The notes under the pieces: generated by a model | Databases searched by the model: none | What the model was told of the DNA's origin: nothing | The model's input: only the letters and a program-made list of their open reading frames with translations | NCBI GenBank assembly: GCA_905614365.1 | Contig: CAJQSO010000002.1 | Location: 48,837 to 112,836, forward strand | DNA length: 64,000 bases | Direction of reading: 5' to 3' | From: an uncultured Candidatus Thioglobus sp. | GTDB lineage: Bacteria; Pseudomonadota; Gammaproteobacteria; PS1; Pseudothioglobaceae | Shown: one piece after another, positions 53,025 to 63,476 of the stretch | How the letters are laid out: every line of letters begins with the position of its first letter | How positions within the stretch are numbered: position 1 is the stretch's first letter | Program-made: the position numbers and the translations under genes

Positions 53025-54164
53025 ATGGACATTTTAATAGCATTAATTTCTTTATTGTTTGGAGGGTTTACTAGCTATTACTTTCTTAATAAAAAGCTGA
53101 CAGCTTCAATTCAAAAAAATATTCAACTAGAAACAACGCTTAATGAAAAAGAAAAAAATTATTCAGAAAAATTACAGCTTGTTGATCAGCTTAAAAGCCA
53201 AGTTAATAGTGAATTTAAAAATATAGCATCTGAAATATTAAAGACGGATCGTGATAAGCTTAAGGTTGATAACTCTGATCTGCTAAATCCTCTTCAAACC
53301 CAGCTTAAAAGTTTTAGAGAAAGAATTGAAACTATTACTAAAGAGCAGGTTGAAGAAAGAACCTCTCTCAAAGAACAAATTAAGTCATTGCATGAAGCGA
53401 ATATTGAAACGCGCCAATCTGCTCAAAATCTAACAAATGCGTTGACTTATGATAATAAGCAGCAAGGAGACTGGGGTGAGGAAATTTTAAATTCTCTTTT
53501 GCTTAGTTATGGATTTCGAGAGGGTGTTGAATTTGACCTACAAAAACAATATAAAAATGAGATGGGTGAGCGGTTTAAGCCTGATGTGATACTCCATCTA
53601 CCAGAAGGGAAGGATGTTGTAATTGACTCGAAAGTATCTCTCAAAGACTATGCAGACTATATTGCCGATCAGTCTAATGAAGCAGCATTAAAAAAACATA
53701 TTGCCTCAATTGAGAATCAAATCAAGAATATTAGCATTAAAGAGTATGAAAATCTCGAGGGAGTTAAAAGCCTTGATTTTATATTTGTTTTTATTCCAAT
53801 AGAGGGGGCTTTATTATTAGCCCTTCAATATAGACCTAACTTGTTTGATGATGCTTTAAAGAAAAATATTATGCTCGTATCACCTTCAATGCTAAGTATG
53901 AGCTTGAAGACAGTGAATTTTATGTGGCAAACGGATAAACAAAATAAAAATGCGGATGAGATTGCAAGACAAGCAGGAAAGATGTACGACAAGCTTGCTG
54001 GATTTTTTAATGACTTGGACAAGATTGAAAGTCAATTAGACAAGACGAAGGAGGGGTTTTCTGATGTTCGTAAAAAACTTCAAACTGGACCAGGCAATCT
54101 AATTGGCCGTGCTGAGAAGTTAAAAGCACTCGGAGTTAAATCGAACAAGGAAATTAATGAATGA
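53025..54164 (+). CDS. rmuC: DNA recombination protein RmuC
   Basis: 379 aa; N-terminal TM, coiled coil, QQGDWGEEILNSLLLSYGFREG, FKPDVILHLPEGKDVVIDSKVSL. Confidence 0.94.
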   Translation: MDILIALISLLFGGFTSYYFLNKKLTASIQKNIQLETTLNEKEKNYSEKLQLVDQLKSQVNSEFKNIASEILKTDRDKLKVDNSDLLNPLQTQLKSFRERIETITKEQVEERTSLKEQIKSLHEANIETRQSAQNLTNALTYDNKQQGDWGEEILNSLLLSYGFREGVEFDLQKQYKNEMGERFKPDVILHLPEGKDVVIDSKVSLKDYADYIADQSNEAALKKHIASIENQIKNISIKEYENLEGVKSLDFIFVFIPIEGALLLALQYRPNLFDDALKKNIMLVSPSMLSMSLKTVNFMWQTDKQNKNADEIARQAGKMYDKLAGFFNDLDKIESQLDKTKEGFSDVRKKLQTGPGNLIGRAEKLKALGVKSNKEINE

Positions 54165-54910
54165 TTGTATCTAGAGATCATATTTTTAAAGATGGTGAGC
54201 TTAAAAATAAAGTTATCTTGGTAACGGGTGCCAATAGAGGCTTTGGTCTAGCAATTACTATGAGCCTTTCTAAGGCTGGTGCAACTGTTATTATGCTTGG
54301 CAGAGACTTAGGGTCTCTTGAGTATGCTTATGATGCTGTTGTGGATGCTGGTTACAATGAGCCTATACTTTACCCACTTGACCTTGAAGGAGCTACTCCT
54401 GAAAATTATCAGGAGCTTCAAGATAATATTCTAGATAAATTTGAAAAACTTGATGGGTTAATTCATAACGCCGCAATACTTGGAGCACAAATGCCAATCG
54501 AGCAATATGATATTAAGCTTTGGTACTCTACGCTTCAGATTAATCTGAGCGCTCCATTCATGTTAACTCAATTTTTAATACCCCTATTATTGAAGTCAGA
54601 GGATGCTAGGATTCTTTTCTTGTCTTCTTCTGTTGGGAGGGAGGCGAAAGCTTATTGGGGTGCTTATAGTGTTAGTAAGTTTGGAATAGAAGGCTTTGCT
54701 AAGACTCTCTCTGAAGAGCTTGAAAAAACTAACATCAGTGTTAACACCATTAATCCTGGGAAACTAAGAACTGAAATGAGAAGAACAGCCTACCCAGCAG
54801 AAGACTCATCAACCGTTCCAATGCCGGAGGAGAAGAGTGCGGCGATAGTTTATTTGCTATCTGGCTTAAGTCCAAAAATGAATGGCGAGCAATTAACGAT
54901 AGCTGATTAA
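54161..54910 (+). CDS. SDR family oxidoreductase (YciK-like)
   Basis: 249 aa; VILVTGANRGFGLAI, YSVSKFGIEGFAKTLSEEL. Confidence 0.88.
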   Translation: MIVSRDHIFKDGELKNKVILVTGANRGFGLAITMSLSKAGATVIMLGRDLGSLEYAYDAVVDAGYNEPILYPLDLEGATPENYQELQDNILDKFEKLDGLIHNAAILGAQMPIEQYDIKLWYSTLQINLSAPFMLTQFLIPLLLKSEDARILFLSSSVGREAKAYWGAYSVSKFGIEGFAKTLSEELEKTNISVNTINPGKLRTEMRRTAYPAEDSSTVPMPEEKSAAIVYLLSGLSPKMNGEQLTIAD

Positions 54911-54912
54911 AT

Positions 54913-55713
54913 CTATCGCTGTAAATCTGCAGTTAAGTGTGGATGAATTTTTTTTAAAAGTTCTTTATAGACTTCTGCATTACCCGCAACTACATTTCCA
55001 GTTTCCATATATTGATCCCTTCCAGAGAAATCCCCAATAAAACCACCTGCCTCTTTAATCATTAGAGCGCCTGCAGCGATATCCCATGAGCTAAGGCCAA
55101 TCTGCCAAAAGCCATCTAATCGTCCTGCAGCAAGATAAGCTAAATCGAGTGCCGCTGCTCCAGCATTTCGTATCCCAGATGCATGAGGGTGAATTGCTTT
55201 AAAGGTCTCAAGGTAACAGTCTAAATGTTGAGGCTGCTTGAAAGGAAAGCCAGTACCAATAAGAGTGTCTTTGAGTCCAAGAGACATTGTAACGCGCATT
55301 CTCTCATCGTTTAAATAAGCTCCTTCGCCTTTGGATGAGGTAAAGAGCTCTTCTTTAAAGGGGTCATAAATGACTGCATGAGTTGTAACTCCTTTTTCTA
55401 CAAGAGCAATCGATACTGCATATTGCGGAAAGCCATGTAAAAAGTTAGTCGTCCCATCTAATGGGTCTATTATCCAAAGAAAATTATCATCACCAAGAAT
55501 TTTCCCGCTCTCTTCAGCCAAAATAGAATGTTTTGGAAAGGCTTTTTTAATCTCGTTTATAATGGCCTTTTCAGCTGTTTTATCAACCTCAGAAACGAAG
55601 TCATTAAGTGACTTATTTTCTATAGTTAGTAAATCGACCTGGTTATGGTACCTTAAAATAACATCACCAGCTGCTCTGGCAGCTCTAACTGCAATATTAA
55701 CGGTAGGATGCAT
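54913..55713 (-). CDS. suhB: Inositol-1-monophosphatase family
   Basis: 266 aa; WIIDPLDGTTNFLHGFPQYAVSIAL, SWDIAAGALMIKEAGG. Confidence 0.95.
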   Translation of the reverse strand: MHPTVNIAVRAARAAGDVILRYHNQVDLLTIENKSLNDFVSEVDKTAEKAIINEIKKAFPKHSILAEESGKILGDDNFLWIIDPLDGTTNFLHGFPQYAVSIALVEKGVTTHAVIYDPFKEELFTSSKGEGAYLNDERMRVTMSLGLKDTLIGTGFPFKQPQHLDCYLETFKAIHPHASGIRNAGAAALDLAYLAAGRLDGFWQIGLSSWDIAAGALMIKEAGGFIGDFSGRDQYMETGNVVAGNAEVYKELLKKIHPHLTADLQR

Positions 55714-55718
55714 GGTAA

Positions 55719-56477
55719 ATGAGCCAAATAAATAAAGAAACGAATTATACCTTGACGAGTTTTAATAAAGTGAGGATTGTTATGGTCAATACCACTGAGC
55801 CAGGTAATATTGGCGCGGCGGCTAGAGCTATGAAAAACATGCTCTTAACTCAGCTATATTTAGTAACGCCTTCTAATTATCCTTCTGCTGTTGCAACTGC
55901 AAGAGCAAGTGGGGCAGATGATGTTCTTTCTAATGCAAAAGTATGCGGCACATTAGAAGAGGCTTTGATAGGAGTTCACTTAGTTATTGGAGCTAGCGCT
56001 CGCCAAAGAAACATTAAATGGAGGCAACTAGATGTTATTGAAACTTGTAGTGAAATACAATCAGCCGTTTCCATAACGGATCAAGAAGTTGCAGTTGTAT
56101 TTGGAACTGAAAATTCTGGTCTTACCAATGAAGAGTTAGATTTATGCTCTATCCTAATGACAATTCCAGGAAATCCTAAGTATTTCTCATTGAATGTTGC
56201 ATCCGCTATTCAAGTTTTTGCTTATCAGAATTACGTTAGTACTATAGAAGGTAAGTTTGATAATTCTGGCGGTGAAATTGCTGGCTTTGATGAATTAAAT
56301 AGCTTTTATAATCACCTTGAGCAGGCGCTTGAACACATCAATTACTTTGATTCAAAAAAACCTAAGAGCCTCCTAATGAGGCGTCTTCGAAGACTATTTG
56401 GAAGAAGTAACCCTGAAAAAGAAGAGATGGCAATATTAAGAGGCATCCTTAATAAAATTAATCCTTATAAGCCTTAA
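55719..56477 (+). CDS. trmJ: tRNA (cytidine/uridine-2'-O-)-methyltransferase TrmJ
   Basis: 252 aa; VRIVMVNTTEPGNIGAAARAMKNM, VFGTENSGLTNEEL. Confidence 0.94.
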   Translation: MSQINKETNYTLTSFNKVRIVMVNTTEPGNIGAAARAMKNMLLTQLYLVTPSNYPSAVATARASGADDVLSNAKVCGTLEEALIGVHLVIGASARQRNIKWRQLDVIETCSEIQSAVSITDQEVAVVFGTENSGLTNEELDLCSILMTIPGNPKYFSLNVASAIQVFAYQNYVSTIEGKFDNSGGEIAGFDELNSFYNHLEQALEHINYFDSKKPKSLLMRRLRRLFGRSNPEKEEMAILRGILNKINPYKP

Positions 56478-56484
56478 TTTATAG

Positions 56485-56515
56485 CAAAAAAAAACCCGAA
56501 AATTCGGGTTTTTTT
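56485..56515. terminator. Bidirectional Rho-independent terminator shared by trmJ and htpG
   Basis: aaaaaaacccgaa-aa-ttcgggttttttt, with A and T tracts on both sides between convergent genes. Confidence 0.9.
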
Positions 56516-56531
56516 AACTTACAATATTCTA

Positions 56532-58388
56532 TCAACCTAACATTAGTTTATTCATTCGCTTTACAAACTCAGCAGGTTCTTTTATTTGCCCACCTTCACT
56601 AAGAACAGCTTGATCAAACAATACTTTTACTAGATCTTCATCAACCTTTGTTTTAAGTTTAATGACAAGTGGGTGATCAGGGTTTATCTCTAGAATAGGC
56701 TTGGTATCAGGAATATCTTGACCTAAAGATTTCATAATACGCTCCATATTTCCACCTAACTCATTTTCATCGGCGACTAAACATGAAGGCGACTCACTTA
56801 GTCGACTTGAGACTTTAACCTCTTTGACCTGATTGCTAAGAATTTCTTGAGCTTTGGTAATAACGCCTTCAAAATCTTTCACTGTCTTCTCTTTCTTTTT
56901 CTTATCTTCTTTTGAATCTAGATCTTCAAGATCACCTTTTGCAATTGACTTCAGTGAGAGCTCTTGAAAATCACCAAAGTTAGCGACTAGCCATTCATCA
57001 ACTCTATCTGACAGCAAGAGAACCTCGATATCTTTTTGCTTAAAAATCTCTAGATGGGGAGAGCCTTTAGCTGCTGCGTAAGTATCTGCAGTAACATAGT
57101 AAATATTTTTTTGACCCTCTTTCATTCGGCCAATATAGTCTTGAAGAGAAATTGTTTGGTCTGAACTGTCAGCCGATGTAGAAGTGAATCGCAAAAGATT
57201 TGAAATTTTATCTTTGTTTGCAAAATCCTCTACAACGCCTTCTTTAATAACCATTCCAAACTCTTTCCAAAATGTCGCATAGTCTTCAGGTTTATTTTTT
57301 GACATTTTATCAAGCTCAGAAAGAATTCGTTTTACTGATGCTTTTTTAATTGTATCAACAACTTTACTACCCTGAAGAATCTCTCTAGAAACATTTAATG
57401 AAAGGTCTGCAGTATCAATTACGCCCTTTATAAATCGTAGGTACTGTGGAAGCAATTCTTCATTACCTTCCATTATAAAAACTCTTTTGGCGTAAAGCTT
57501 TACGCCACTTTTTCTTTTAGGCTCCCACATATCAAATGGAGCTTTTTTAGGTATATATAAGAGTGATGAATAATCGAGCTTTCCCTCAACTCTATTATGT
57601 ATTTGAGTTAATGGTCCTTCAAAGTCATACGTTAAGGCTTTATAAAATTCGTCATAATCAGCTTGAGACAGCTCTTTTTTGTCTTTCATCCAGAATGCTG
57701 TCGCTTCATTTATTTTTTCGTATTCAATTACATCTTTATCTTCTTCCGAAGGCTTAAGCATTAGGATTGGAACAGTAATGTGATCAGAGTATTTCGATAT
57801 GACTCCTCGAATACGAAAGTCATCAATAAATTCTTTTTCAGCTTTTTTAACATCAAGAATGATTGTTGTTCCATAATCCTCTAGCTTGACAGTTTCAATG
57901 GAGTAATCTCCCTTTCCTTTTGAAATCCATTTTGTTCCATTTGCCTTATCATCACCAGCTTTTCGACTTAAAAGAGTTACTGTATTAGCCACAATAAATG
58001 CAGAGTAAAAACCAACACCAAATTGACCAATTAAGTTGGAATCTTGCGTCTGATTTTTATCTAGACCCTCTAAGTATTTTTTAGTACCAGAATTAGCAAT
58101 TGTTCCAATATTTTCCATGACTTCATCATGAGTCATCCCTATTCCATTATCTTTAATAGTTATAGTTCCCGCATCTTTATCAACATCAATATGAATACTT
58201 GGCTCTGCTGTTGCTTCAATAAGCGAGTCATTTGACAAAGACTCGAATTTCAGCTTATCTATTGCATCAGATGCGTTTGATACAAGCTCTCTTAAGAAAA
58301 TCTCTTTATTGGAATAAAGAGAGTGAATCATCAGGTCAAGTAGCTGAGATACTTCAGTTTGAAATTCATGTGTTTGTTTTTGACTCAT
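56532..58388 (-). CDS. htpG: Molecular chaperone HtpG (Hsp90)
   Basis: 618 aa from MSQKQTHEFQTEVSQLLDLMIHSLYSNKEIFLRELVSNASDAIDKL; the ORF track start is 20 aa too long. Confidence 0.97.
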   Translation of the reverse strand: MSQKQTHEFQTEVSQLLDLMIHSLYSNKEIFLRELVSNASDAIDKLKFESLSNDSLIEATAEPSIHIDVDKDAGTITIKDNGIGMTHDEVMENIGTIANSGTKKYLEGLDKNQTQDSNLIGQFGVGFYSAFIVANTVTLLSRKAGDDKANGTKWISKGKGDYSIETVKLEDYGTTIILDVKKAEKEFIDDFRIRGVISKYSDHITVPILMLKPSEEDKDVIEYEKINEATAFWMKDKKELSQADYDEFYKALTYDFEGPLTQIHNRVEGKLDYSSLLYIPKKAPFDMWEPKRKSGVKLYAKRVFIMEGNEELLPQYLRFIKGVIDTADLSLNVSREILQGSKVVDTIKKASVKRILSELDKMSKNKPEDYATFWKEFGMVIKEGVVEDFANKDKISNLLRFTSTSADSSDQTISLQDYIGRMKEGQKNIYYVTADTYAAAKGSPHLEIFKQKDIEVLLLSDRVDEWLVANFGDFQELSLKSIAKGDLEDLDSKEDKKKKEKTVKDFEGVITKAQEILSNQVKEVKVSSRLSESPSCLVADENELGGNMERIMKSLGQDIPDTKPILEINPDHPLVIKLKTKVDEDLVKVLFDQAVLSEGGQIKEPAEFVKRMNKLMLG

Positions 58389-58425
58389 CAAAAATCCTTT
58401 ATCGTTTAACGTAAAATATAAAGAT

Positions 58426-59340
58426 ATGGCCAAACAAGAAAAAAACAAGTATCAAGATGAAATATTAATTAAACAAATTGAAGAATTTGTCGACTATTTA
58501 ATTGTTGAAAAAAATTATGCACTAAATACTGTTTCAGCGTACAAGAGAGATCTATTGAAGTTTTTGTCTTTTTTAGTCAATAAAAATATATCTGGATGGT
58601 TAAGAGTAGATAGCGACACAGTCAATTTATTTGTAATGGGATTAAGGCATAGTGATATTTCAAGTAAATCTATTAGGCGATACTTGTCCTCAATTAGAGT
58701 GTTTTATAATTTCCTTATTATTAATGAAGTAGCTTCCAAAAATCCAGCTTTATCTATTCAAACTCCTAAAATAGATCGCGCCCTTCCAAAAACTATTGAT
58801 TTTGATGATCTAAGTAGAATGATGAGTTTAAAGTCAGGTCATTTCAATGAACTTAGGGCGGTCCTAATGATTGAATTACTTTATTCATGCGGCTTGAGAG
58901 TTTCTGAGCTTGTTGGAATTGATATGCTCGATTTTGATATAAATGAAGGTTTTGTTAAAGTTATGGGAAAAGGTAGTAAGGCTCGTTTTTCTCCAATAGG
59001 AGCCTCGGCGATTAGTGTGCTTAAAAAATATTTAGAGAAAAGACCTGATTGCACTTCTGATGCTTTATTTTTAAATCAAAAGCTTCTTAGAATGAGCGTT
59101 AGATCTGTTCAAAATATTGTTAAAAAACGGGCGCTTGAAGTAGGTATTTCAATTAATGTTCACCCGCATATGCTTAGGCATGCTGCGGCAACTCACTTTC
59201 TACAATCCAGCCATGACCTTAGAGCAGTTCAAGAATTTCTGGGACATAAGAGCATTAAAAGTACTCAGGTCTATACGCACTTAGATTTTTTAGAATTGTC
59301 AAAAGTTTATGATGAGTTTCACCCTAGGGCAAAAAAGTGA
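58426..59340 (+). CDS. xerC: Tyrosine recombinase XerC
   Basis: 304 aa; [59 protein letters not shown] (XerC-type C-terminus). Confidence 0.9.
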   Translation: MAKQEKNKYQDEILIKQIEEFVDYLIVEKNYALNTVSAYKRDLLKFLSFLVNKNISGWLRVDSDTVNLFVMGLRHSDISSKSIRRYLSSIRVFYNFLIINEVASKNPALSIQTPKIDRALPKTIDFDDLSRMMSLKSGHFNELRAVLMIELLYSCGLRVSELVGIDMLDFDINEGFVKVMGKGSKARFSPIGASAISVLKKYLEKRPDCTSDALFLNQKLLRMSVRSVQNIVKKRALEVGISINVHPHMLRHAAATHFLQSSHDLRAVQEFLGHKSIKSTQVYTHLDFLELSKVYDEFHPRAKK

Positions 59341-59888
59341 AAATAACTACAAAAACCCAATTAGCTCTTAATCATCTTCGAACAGGGGTTATAGCGCATC
59401 CTTCGGATACTATATACGGTTTAGCCTGTATGGCAAATAATCTAGATGCAATTAAAACATTGGCTAGTTTGAAGCGAAGAGATATTAAAAAAGGATTTAT
59501 ATTGCTAGCCTCAGATATCAATTACTTATTGCCATATATTGATCCAAGCCTAGATATTGATTTATTGAAAAAACTTTCTACTCCAGGAGATATTGCAACA
59601 ACTTACTTGGTGCCAAAATCAAAAAATACTTCGCACCTAATTACTGGAGAACATGAGCTTCTAGCAGTTCGCATTACCTCCAATCCTTTGATCTCATATT
59701 TTTGTGAAAATACTGGCTCTGCATTAATTTCTTCAAGCGCCAATATTCAAGGAGGGAAGGTTGCATCATCTCTAATTGAGCTTAAAAAGTATTTTGGTAA
59801 TGAGCTTTCATACGCATTACCACCAAATAAGTATAATTCTGAGCCTTCAAGAATCATTAATTTATTAACAGGCATGCGTCATCGATGA
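59337..59888 (+). CDS. tsaC: L-threonylcarbamoyladenylate synthase (YrdC/Sua5)
   Basis: 183 aa; [42 protein letters not shown] start. Confidence 0.92.
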   Translation: MKITTKTQLALNHLRTGVIAHPSDTIYGLACMANNLDAIKTLASLKRRDIKKGFILLASDINYLLPYIDPSLDIDLLKKLSTPGDIATTYLVPKSKNTSHLITGEHELLAVRITSNPLISYFCENTGSALISSSANIQGGKVASSLIELKKYFGNELSYALPPNKYNSEPSRIINLLTGMRHR

Positions 59889-60787
59889 TTGATTTAGTAA
59901 AAAAGTATTTAATTGAGCTGCAGCAGTCTATTTGCTCTGAGGTCGAACTCATTGAAGATGGAGTTGTATTCGATAAAGATCGTTGGACACGACAAGATCA
60001 TAGAGGTTCAGGACTTACGAATATTCTTTCTAATGGCAATATTTTTGAAAAGGGTGGCGTCAATTATTCAATCATTACTGGGGATAAGATGCCTAAATCC
60101 GCGACTGCGCTTAGGCCAGAGCTTGAGGGAAGAAAATATACAGCTCTTGGCGTTTCATTAGTACTTCATCCTGAAAATCCATTTATTCCTACGGCCCATG
60201 CTAATGTTCGATTTTTTATTGCAGAAGAGCAAGGAAAAGATCCAATTTGGTGGTTTGGTGGAGGCTTTGATTTAACCCCTTATTATGGATTCGATGAGGA
60301 TGCGGTTCATTGGCATCAAACTGCTAAGAAAGCATGTATACCTTTTGGAGAAGATATTTATCCAAAATATAAAAAATGGTGTGATGATTATTTTTACTTA
60401 AACCATCGAGACGAGCAGCGAGGTATTGGCGGTCTTTTTTTTGATGATTTGAATACAGGTAGTTTCAATGAATGCTTTGATTTTATGAAAAGTGTTGGTA
60501 ATCATTTTAGTGAGGGTTATTTACCTATCGTTAGAAAGAGAATAAATACTCCATATTCTGAAAGTGAAAAAGATTTTCAACTATATCGTCGGGGTCGATA
60601 CGTAGAATTTAACTTAATTCATGATAGAGGAACTTTGTTTGGTTTACAGAGTGGGGGCAGGACTGAGTCAATTTTGATGTCACTTCCACCATCAGTTAAG
60701 TGGTCTTACCAATTTAAAGTGGAGTCTGGAAGCGAAGAAGAGAAACTAACGAGTTATTTTTTAAAACCTAGGGATTGGGTTTTATAA
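59885..60787 (+). CDS. hemF: Oxygen-dependent coproporphyrinogen III oxidase
   Basis: 300 aa; [34 protein letters not shown]. Confidence 0.97.
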   Translation: MIDLVKKYLIELQQSICSEVELIEDGVVFDKDRWTRQDHRGSGLTNILSNGNIFEKGGVNYSIITGDKMPKSATALRPELEGRKYTALGVSLVLHPENPFIPTAHANVRFFIAEEQGKDPIWWFGGGFDLTPYYGFDEDAVHWHQTAKKACIPFGEDIYPKYKKWCDDYFYLNHRDEQRGIGGLFFDDLNTGSFNECFDFMKSVGNHFSEGYLPIVRKRINTPYSESEKDFQLYRRGRYVEFNLIHDRGTLFGLQSGGRTESILMSLPPSVKWSYQFKVESGSEEEKLTSYFLKPRDWVL

Positions 60788-60838
60788 TAATCAACCTAAG
60801 TTGAATATATTTTTGAAGTAATTCTAATTAACTTAGGA

Positions 60839-60844
60839 TATAAT
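60839..60844 (+). promoter_or_regulatory. Putative -10 element of the glnA promoter
   Basis: Perfect TATAAT about 120 nt upstream of the glnA ATG; -35 box weak or poorly spaced. Confidence 0.45.
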
Positions 60845-60862
60845 CACAACTTGAAAAACCTT

Positions 60863-60927
60863 GCTAACCTCTCAATGAGATAGCATCATCGTTTGCAACG
60901 GCGCAGACTTCCTGACAATGCCTGTCA
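60863..60927 (+). promoter_or_regulatory. Structured 5' leader of glnA (three consecutive hairpins)
   Basis: GCTA-acc-TCTC-aat-GAGATAGC (60863-60884), CGTT-tgc-AACG (60890-60900), TGACA-atgcc-TGTCA followed by attttgtt (60913-60927). Confidence 0.45.
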
Positions 60928-60963
60928 ATTTTGTTATTTATTAATATTTTTAGGAGTACATCT

Positions 60964-62370
60964 ATGTCTGCAAAAAAAGTAATGAAAATGATCGAAGATG
61001 AAAACGTTAAATTTATAGATTTTCGTTTCACCGATACAATAGGGAAAGAGCATCACGTAAGTGTTCCAGCTCATACAATTGATGTTGAAAAATTAGAAGA
61101 TGGTCAGATGTTTGATGGTTCATCTATTGCTGGTTGGAAAACTATTAATGATTCTGACATGATTCTTTCACCAGATACTGAAACAGCAGTGCTTGACCCT
61201 TTTACTGAAGAAGTAACTTTAAACATTCGCTGTAACATTATTGAGCCAAGTGATTTAAAAGGCTACGTTAAAGATCCAAGATCTATTGCTTATCGCGCAG
61301 AAGAATTTATGAAAGCTTCAGGTGTTGGGGATACAGCCTACTTTGGAAATGAACCTGAATTTTTTGTTTTTGATAGTGTCAAGTGGGACACTGGTCATGG
61401 CATGGGTAAGGCGTTTTATGAGATTAACTCAGAGGAAGCAGCTTGGAACTCTGGTGTTGATATGGAAGGTGGAAATAAAGGCCATCGTCCAGGTATTAAG
61501 GGCGGTTATTTCCCAGTACCTCCAGTTGATTCACTGCATGATCTTCGTTCTCAAATGTGTCTAGCAATTGAGGAAATGGGTGTAACTACAGAGGTTCATC
61601 ACCATGAAGTTGGAACCGCAGGTCAGTGTGAGATTGGTGCATTATTTAATACATTAGTTAAAAAAGCTGATGAGACTCAAATCTTTAAATACTGTGTCCA
61701 TAATGTTGCTCACCTCTATGGCAAAACAGCTACATTTATGCCAAAACCAATTGCAGTTGATAATGGAAGTGGAATGCATGTTCACATGTCTATTGCAAAG
61801 GATGGGGTTAACTTATTTGATGGAGACCAGTATGGAAACTTAAGTGAAATGGCTCTCTACTATATTGGAGGAATTATTAAGCACGGAAAGGCTTTAAATG
61901 CTTTTACAAATCCTTCTACAAATTCATATAAAAGATTAGTCCCTGGATTTGAAGCGCCAGAAATGCTAGCTTACTCAGCTAAAAATCGTTCGGCAGCTAT
62001 TAGAATACCTTTTGTTAAAAATCCTAAGGGTCGCCGTATTGAAGTGCGTTTTCCAGATTCAACTGCTAATCCTTACCTTGCTTTCTCAGCACTCTTAATG
62101 GCAGGCCTTGATGGTATAAAAAATAAAATTCATCCTGGTGAGCCAGCTGATAAGGATCTTTATGAGGATCATGACAGTTCTATTCCAAAAGTTGCTGGAA
62201 TGCTTCATATGGCTTTGGAAGCGCTTGATGATGATCGTGAATTTCTTAAGCAAGGCGATGTCTTTACAGACGAAGTTATTGATTCATTCATTGAGCTTAA
62301 GATGCAAGAAGTTACAGCAATGAGAGCTTCACCTCAGCCGCTAGAGTTTGATTTATACTATAGCTGCTAA
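60964..62370 (+). CDS. glnA: Glutamine synthetase type I
   Basis: [49 protein letters not shown]; good RBS (taggagtacatct); track start is 11 aa too long. Confidence 0.97.
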   Translation: MSAKKVMKMIEDENVKFIDFRFTDTIGKEHHVSVPAHTIDVEKLEDGQMFDGSSIAGWKTINDSDMILSPDTETAVLDPFTEEVTLNIRCNIIEPSDLKGYVKDPRSIAYRAEEFMKASGVGDTAYFGNEPEFFVFDSVKWDTGHGMGKAFYEINSEEAAWNSGVDMEGGNKGHRPGIKGGYFPVPPVDSLHDLRSQMCLAIEEMGVTTEVHHHEVGTAGQCEIGALFNTLVKKADETQIFKYCVHNVAHLYGKTATFMPKPIAVDNGSGMHVHMSIAKDGVNLFDGDQYGNLSEMALYYIGGIIKHGKALNAFTNPSTNSYKRLVPGFEAPEMLAYSAKNRSAAIRIPFVKNPKGRRIEVRFPDSTANPYLAFSALLMAGLDGIKNKIHPGEPADKDLYEDHDSSIPKVAGMLHMALEALDDDREFLKQGDVFTDEVIDSFIELKMQEVTAMRASPQPLEFDLYYSC

Positions 62371-62387
62371 AATATTTATTAGTTCAT

Positions 62388-62415
62388 AAAAAGCCGCGCA
62401 CAATGCGCGGCTTTT
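62388..62415 (+). terminator. Rho-independent terminator downstream of glnA
   Basis: aaaaagccgcgca-caa-tgcgcggcttttt. Confidence 0.93.
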
Positions 62416-62477
62416 TATTGTTATTTTTAGAACTATTTGTTGCGGTAAAATTAATTAACTTAAATATAAAAAATCAA

Positions 62478-63476
62478 ATGATTGAAGTCAAAAATGATTG
62501 GGAATTAGATGAAATAAAAGCTTTATTTGAGCTTCCTTTTAACGACCTCCTTTTTAAAGCACATAGTATTCATAGAGAAACTTTTGATCCAAATAAAGTT
62601 CAAGTTAGCTCTTTATTAAATATTAAGACTGGTGCCTGCCCTGAAGACTGCTCTTATTGTTCACAAAGCTCTAAATATGATACTGGTCTTGGGCGTGAAA
62701 AATTAATGGAAATTGATCAAGTATTGCATCAGGCCAAAAAAGCTAAAGATAAAGGTGCCTCTAGGTTTTGTATGGGAGCTGCCTGGAGAAACCCTACTGA
62801 TAAAAGTCTTGATAAAGTAATTCCAATGATTCAGGGTGTTAAAGCAATGGGAATGGAGACATGTGTTACTCTGGGAATGATTACACCAAGCCAAGCCTCT
62901 ACTCTCAAAGAAGCTGGCTTAGATTACTATAATCATAATATTGATACTTCAAAAGAGCATTACCCTAATGTTGTATCCACACGTAATTTTCAAGATAGAT
63001 TAGATACCTTAGAGGCAGTTAAAAACGCAAATATTAATGTTTGTAGTGGCGGAATCCTAGGAATGGGAGAGACGGAAACAGATCGAGCTTCAATGTTGCA
63101 ATCTCTATCCAATCTAGAAAAGCACCCAGATAGCGTTCCAATTAATTTACTTGTCCCTATTCCAGGAACTCCTTTTGAGAACGTTAAGCCACCAAGCGAA
63201 AGTGAATTTGTTAGAACTATTGCAGTCGCCAGAATTTTAATGCCTAACTCAGTAGTAAGGCTTTCAGCTGGAAGGCTGGAGATGGGTGAAGGGATGCAGG
63301 CACTTTGTTTCTTTGCCGGGGCTAACTCTATTTTCTATGGTGAGCAGTTGTTAACTACTGACAATCCAACTTCTGCAAATGATCAGCTACTTTTCAGTCG
63401 CCTTGGGATTAATAAAGAAGATAATCAGCAATTATTACCTCAGGATTCGGAACTGAAAGTAACTCTAACTTCTTAG
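62478..63476 (+). CDS. bioB: Biotin synthase
   Basis: [16 protein letters not shown] radical SAM motif; start chosen at [29 protein letters not shown]. Confidence 0.96.
   Translation: MIEVKNDWELDEIKALFELPFNDLLFKAHSIHRETFDPNKVQVSSLLNIKTGACPEDCSYCSQSSKYDTGLGREKLMEIDQVLHQAKKAKDKGASRFCMGAAWRNPTDKSLDKVIPMIQGVKAMGMETCVTLGMITPSQASTLKEAGLDYYNHNIDTSKEHYPNVVSTRNFQDRLDTLEAVKNANINVCSGGILGMGETETDRASMLQSLSNLEKHPDSVPINLLVPIPGTPFENVKPPSESEFVRTIAVARILMPNSVVRLSAGRLEMGEGMQALCFFAGANSIFYGEQLLTTDNPTSANDQLLFSRLGINKEDNQQLLPQDSELKVTLTS

Noticed and set aside
58426-59340. Tyrosine recombinase as a mark of an integrative element
   Set aside because: The C-terminal THLDFxxLxxVYDxxHPRAKK pattern is XerC of chromosome dimer resolution; no att-like repeats or cargo genes nearby.
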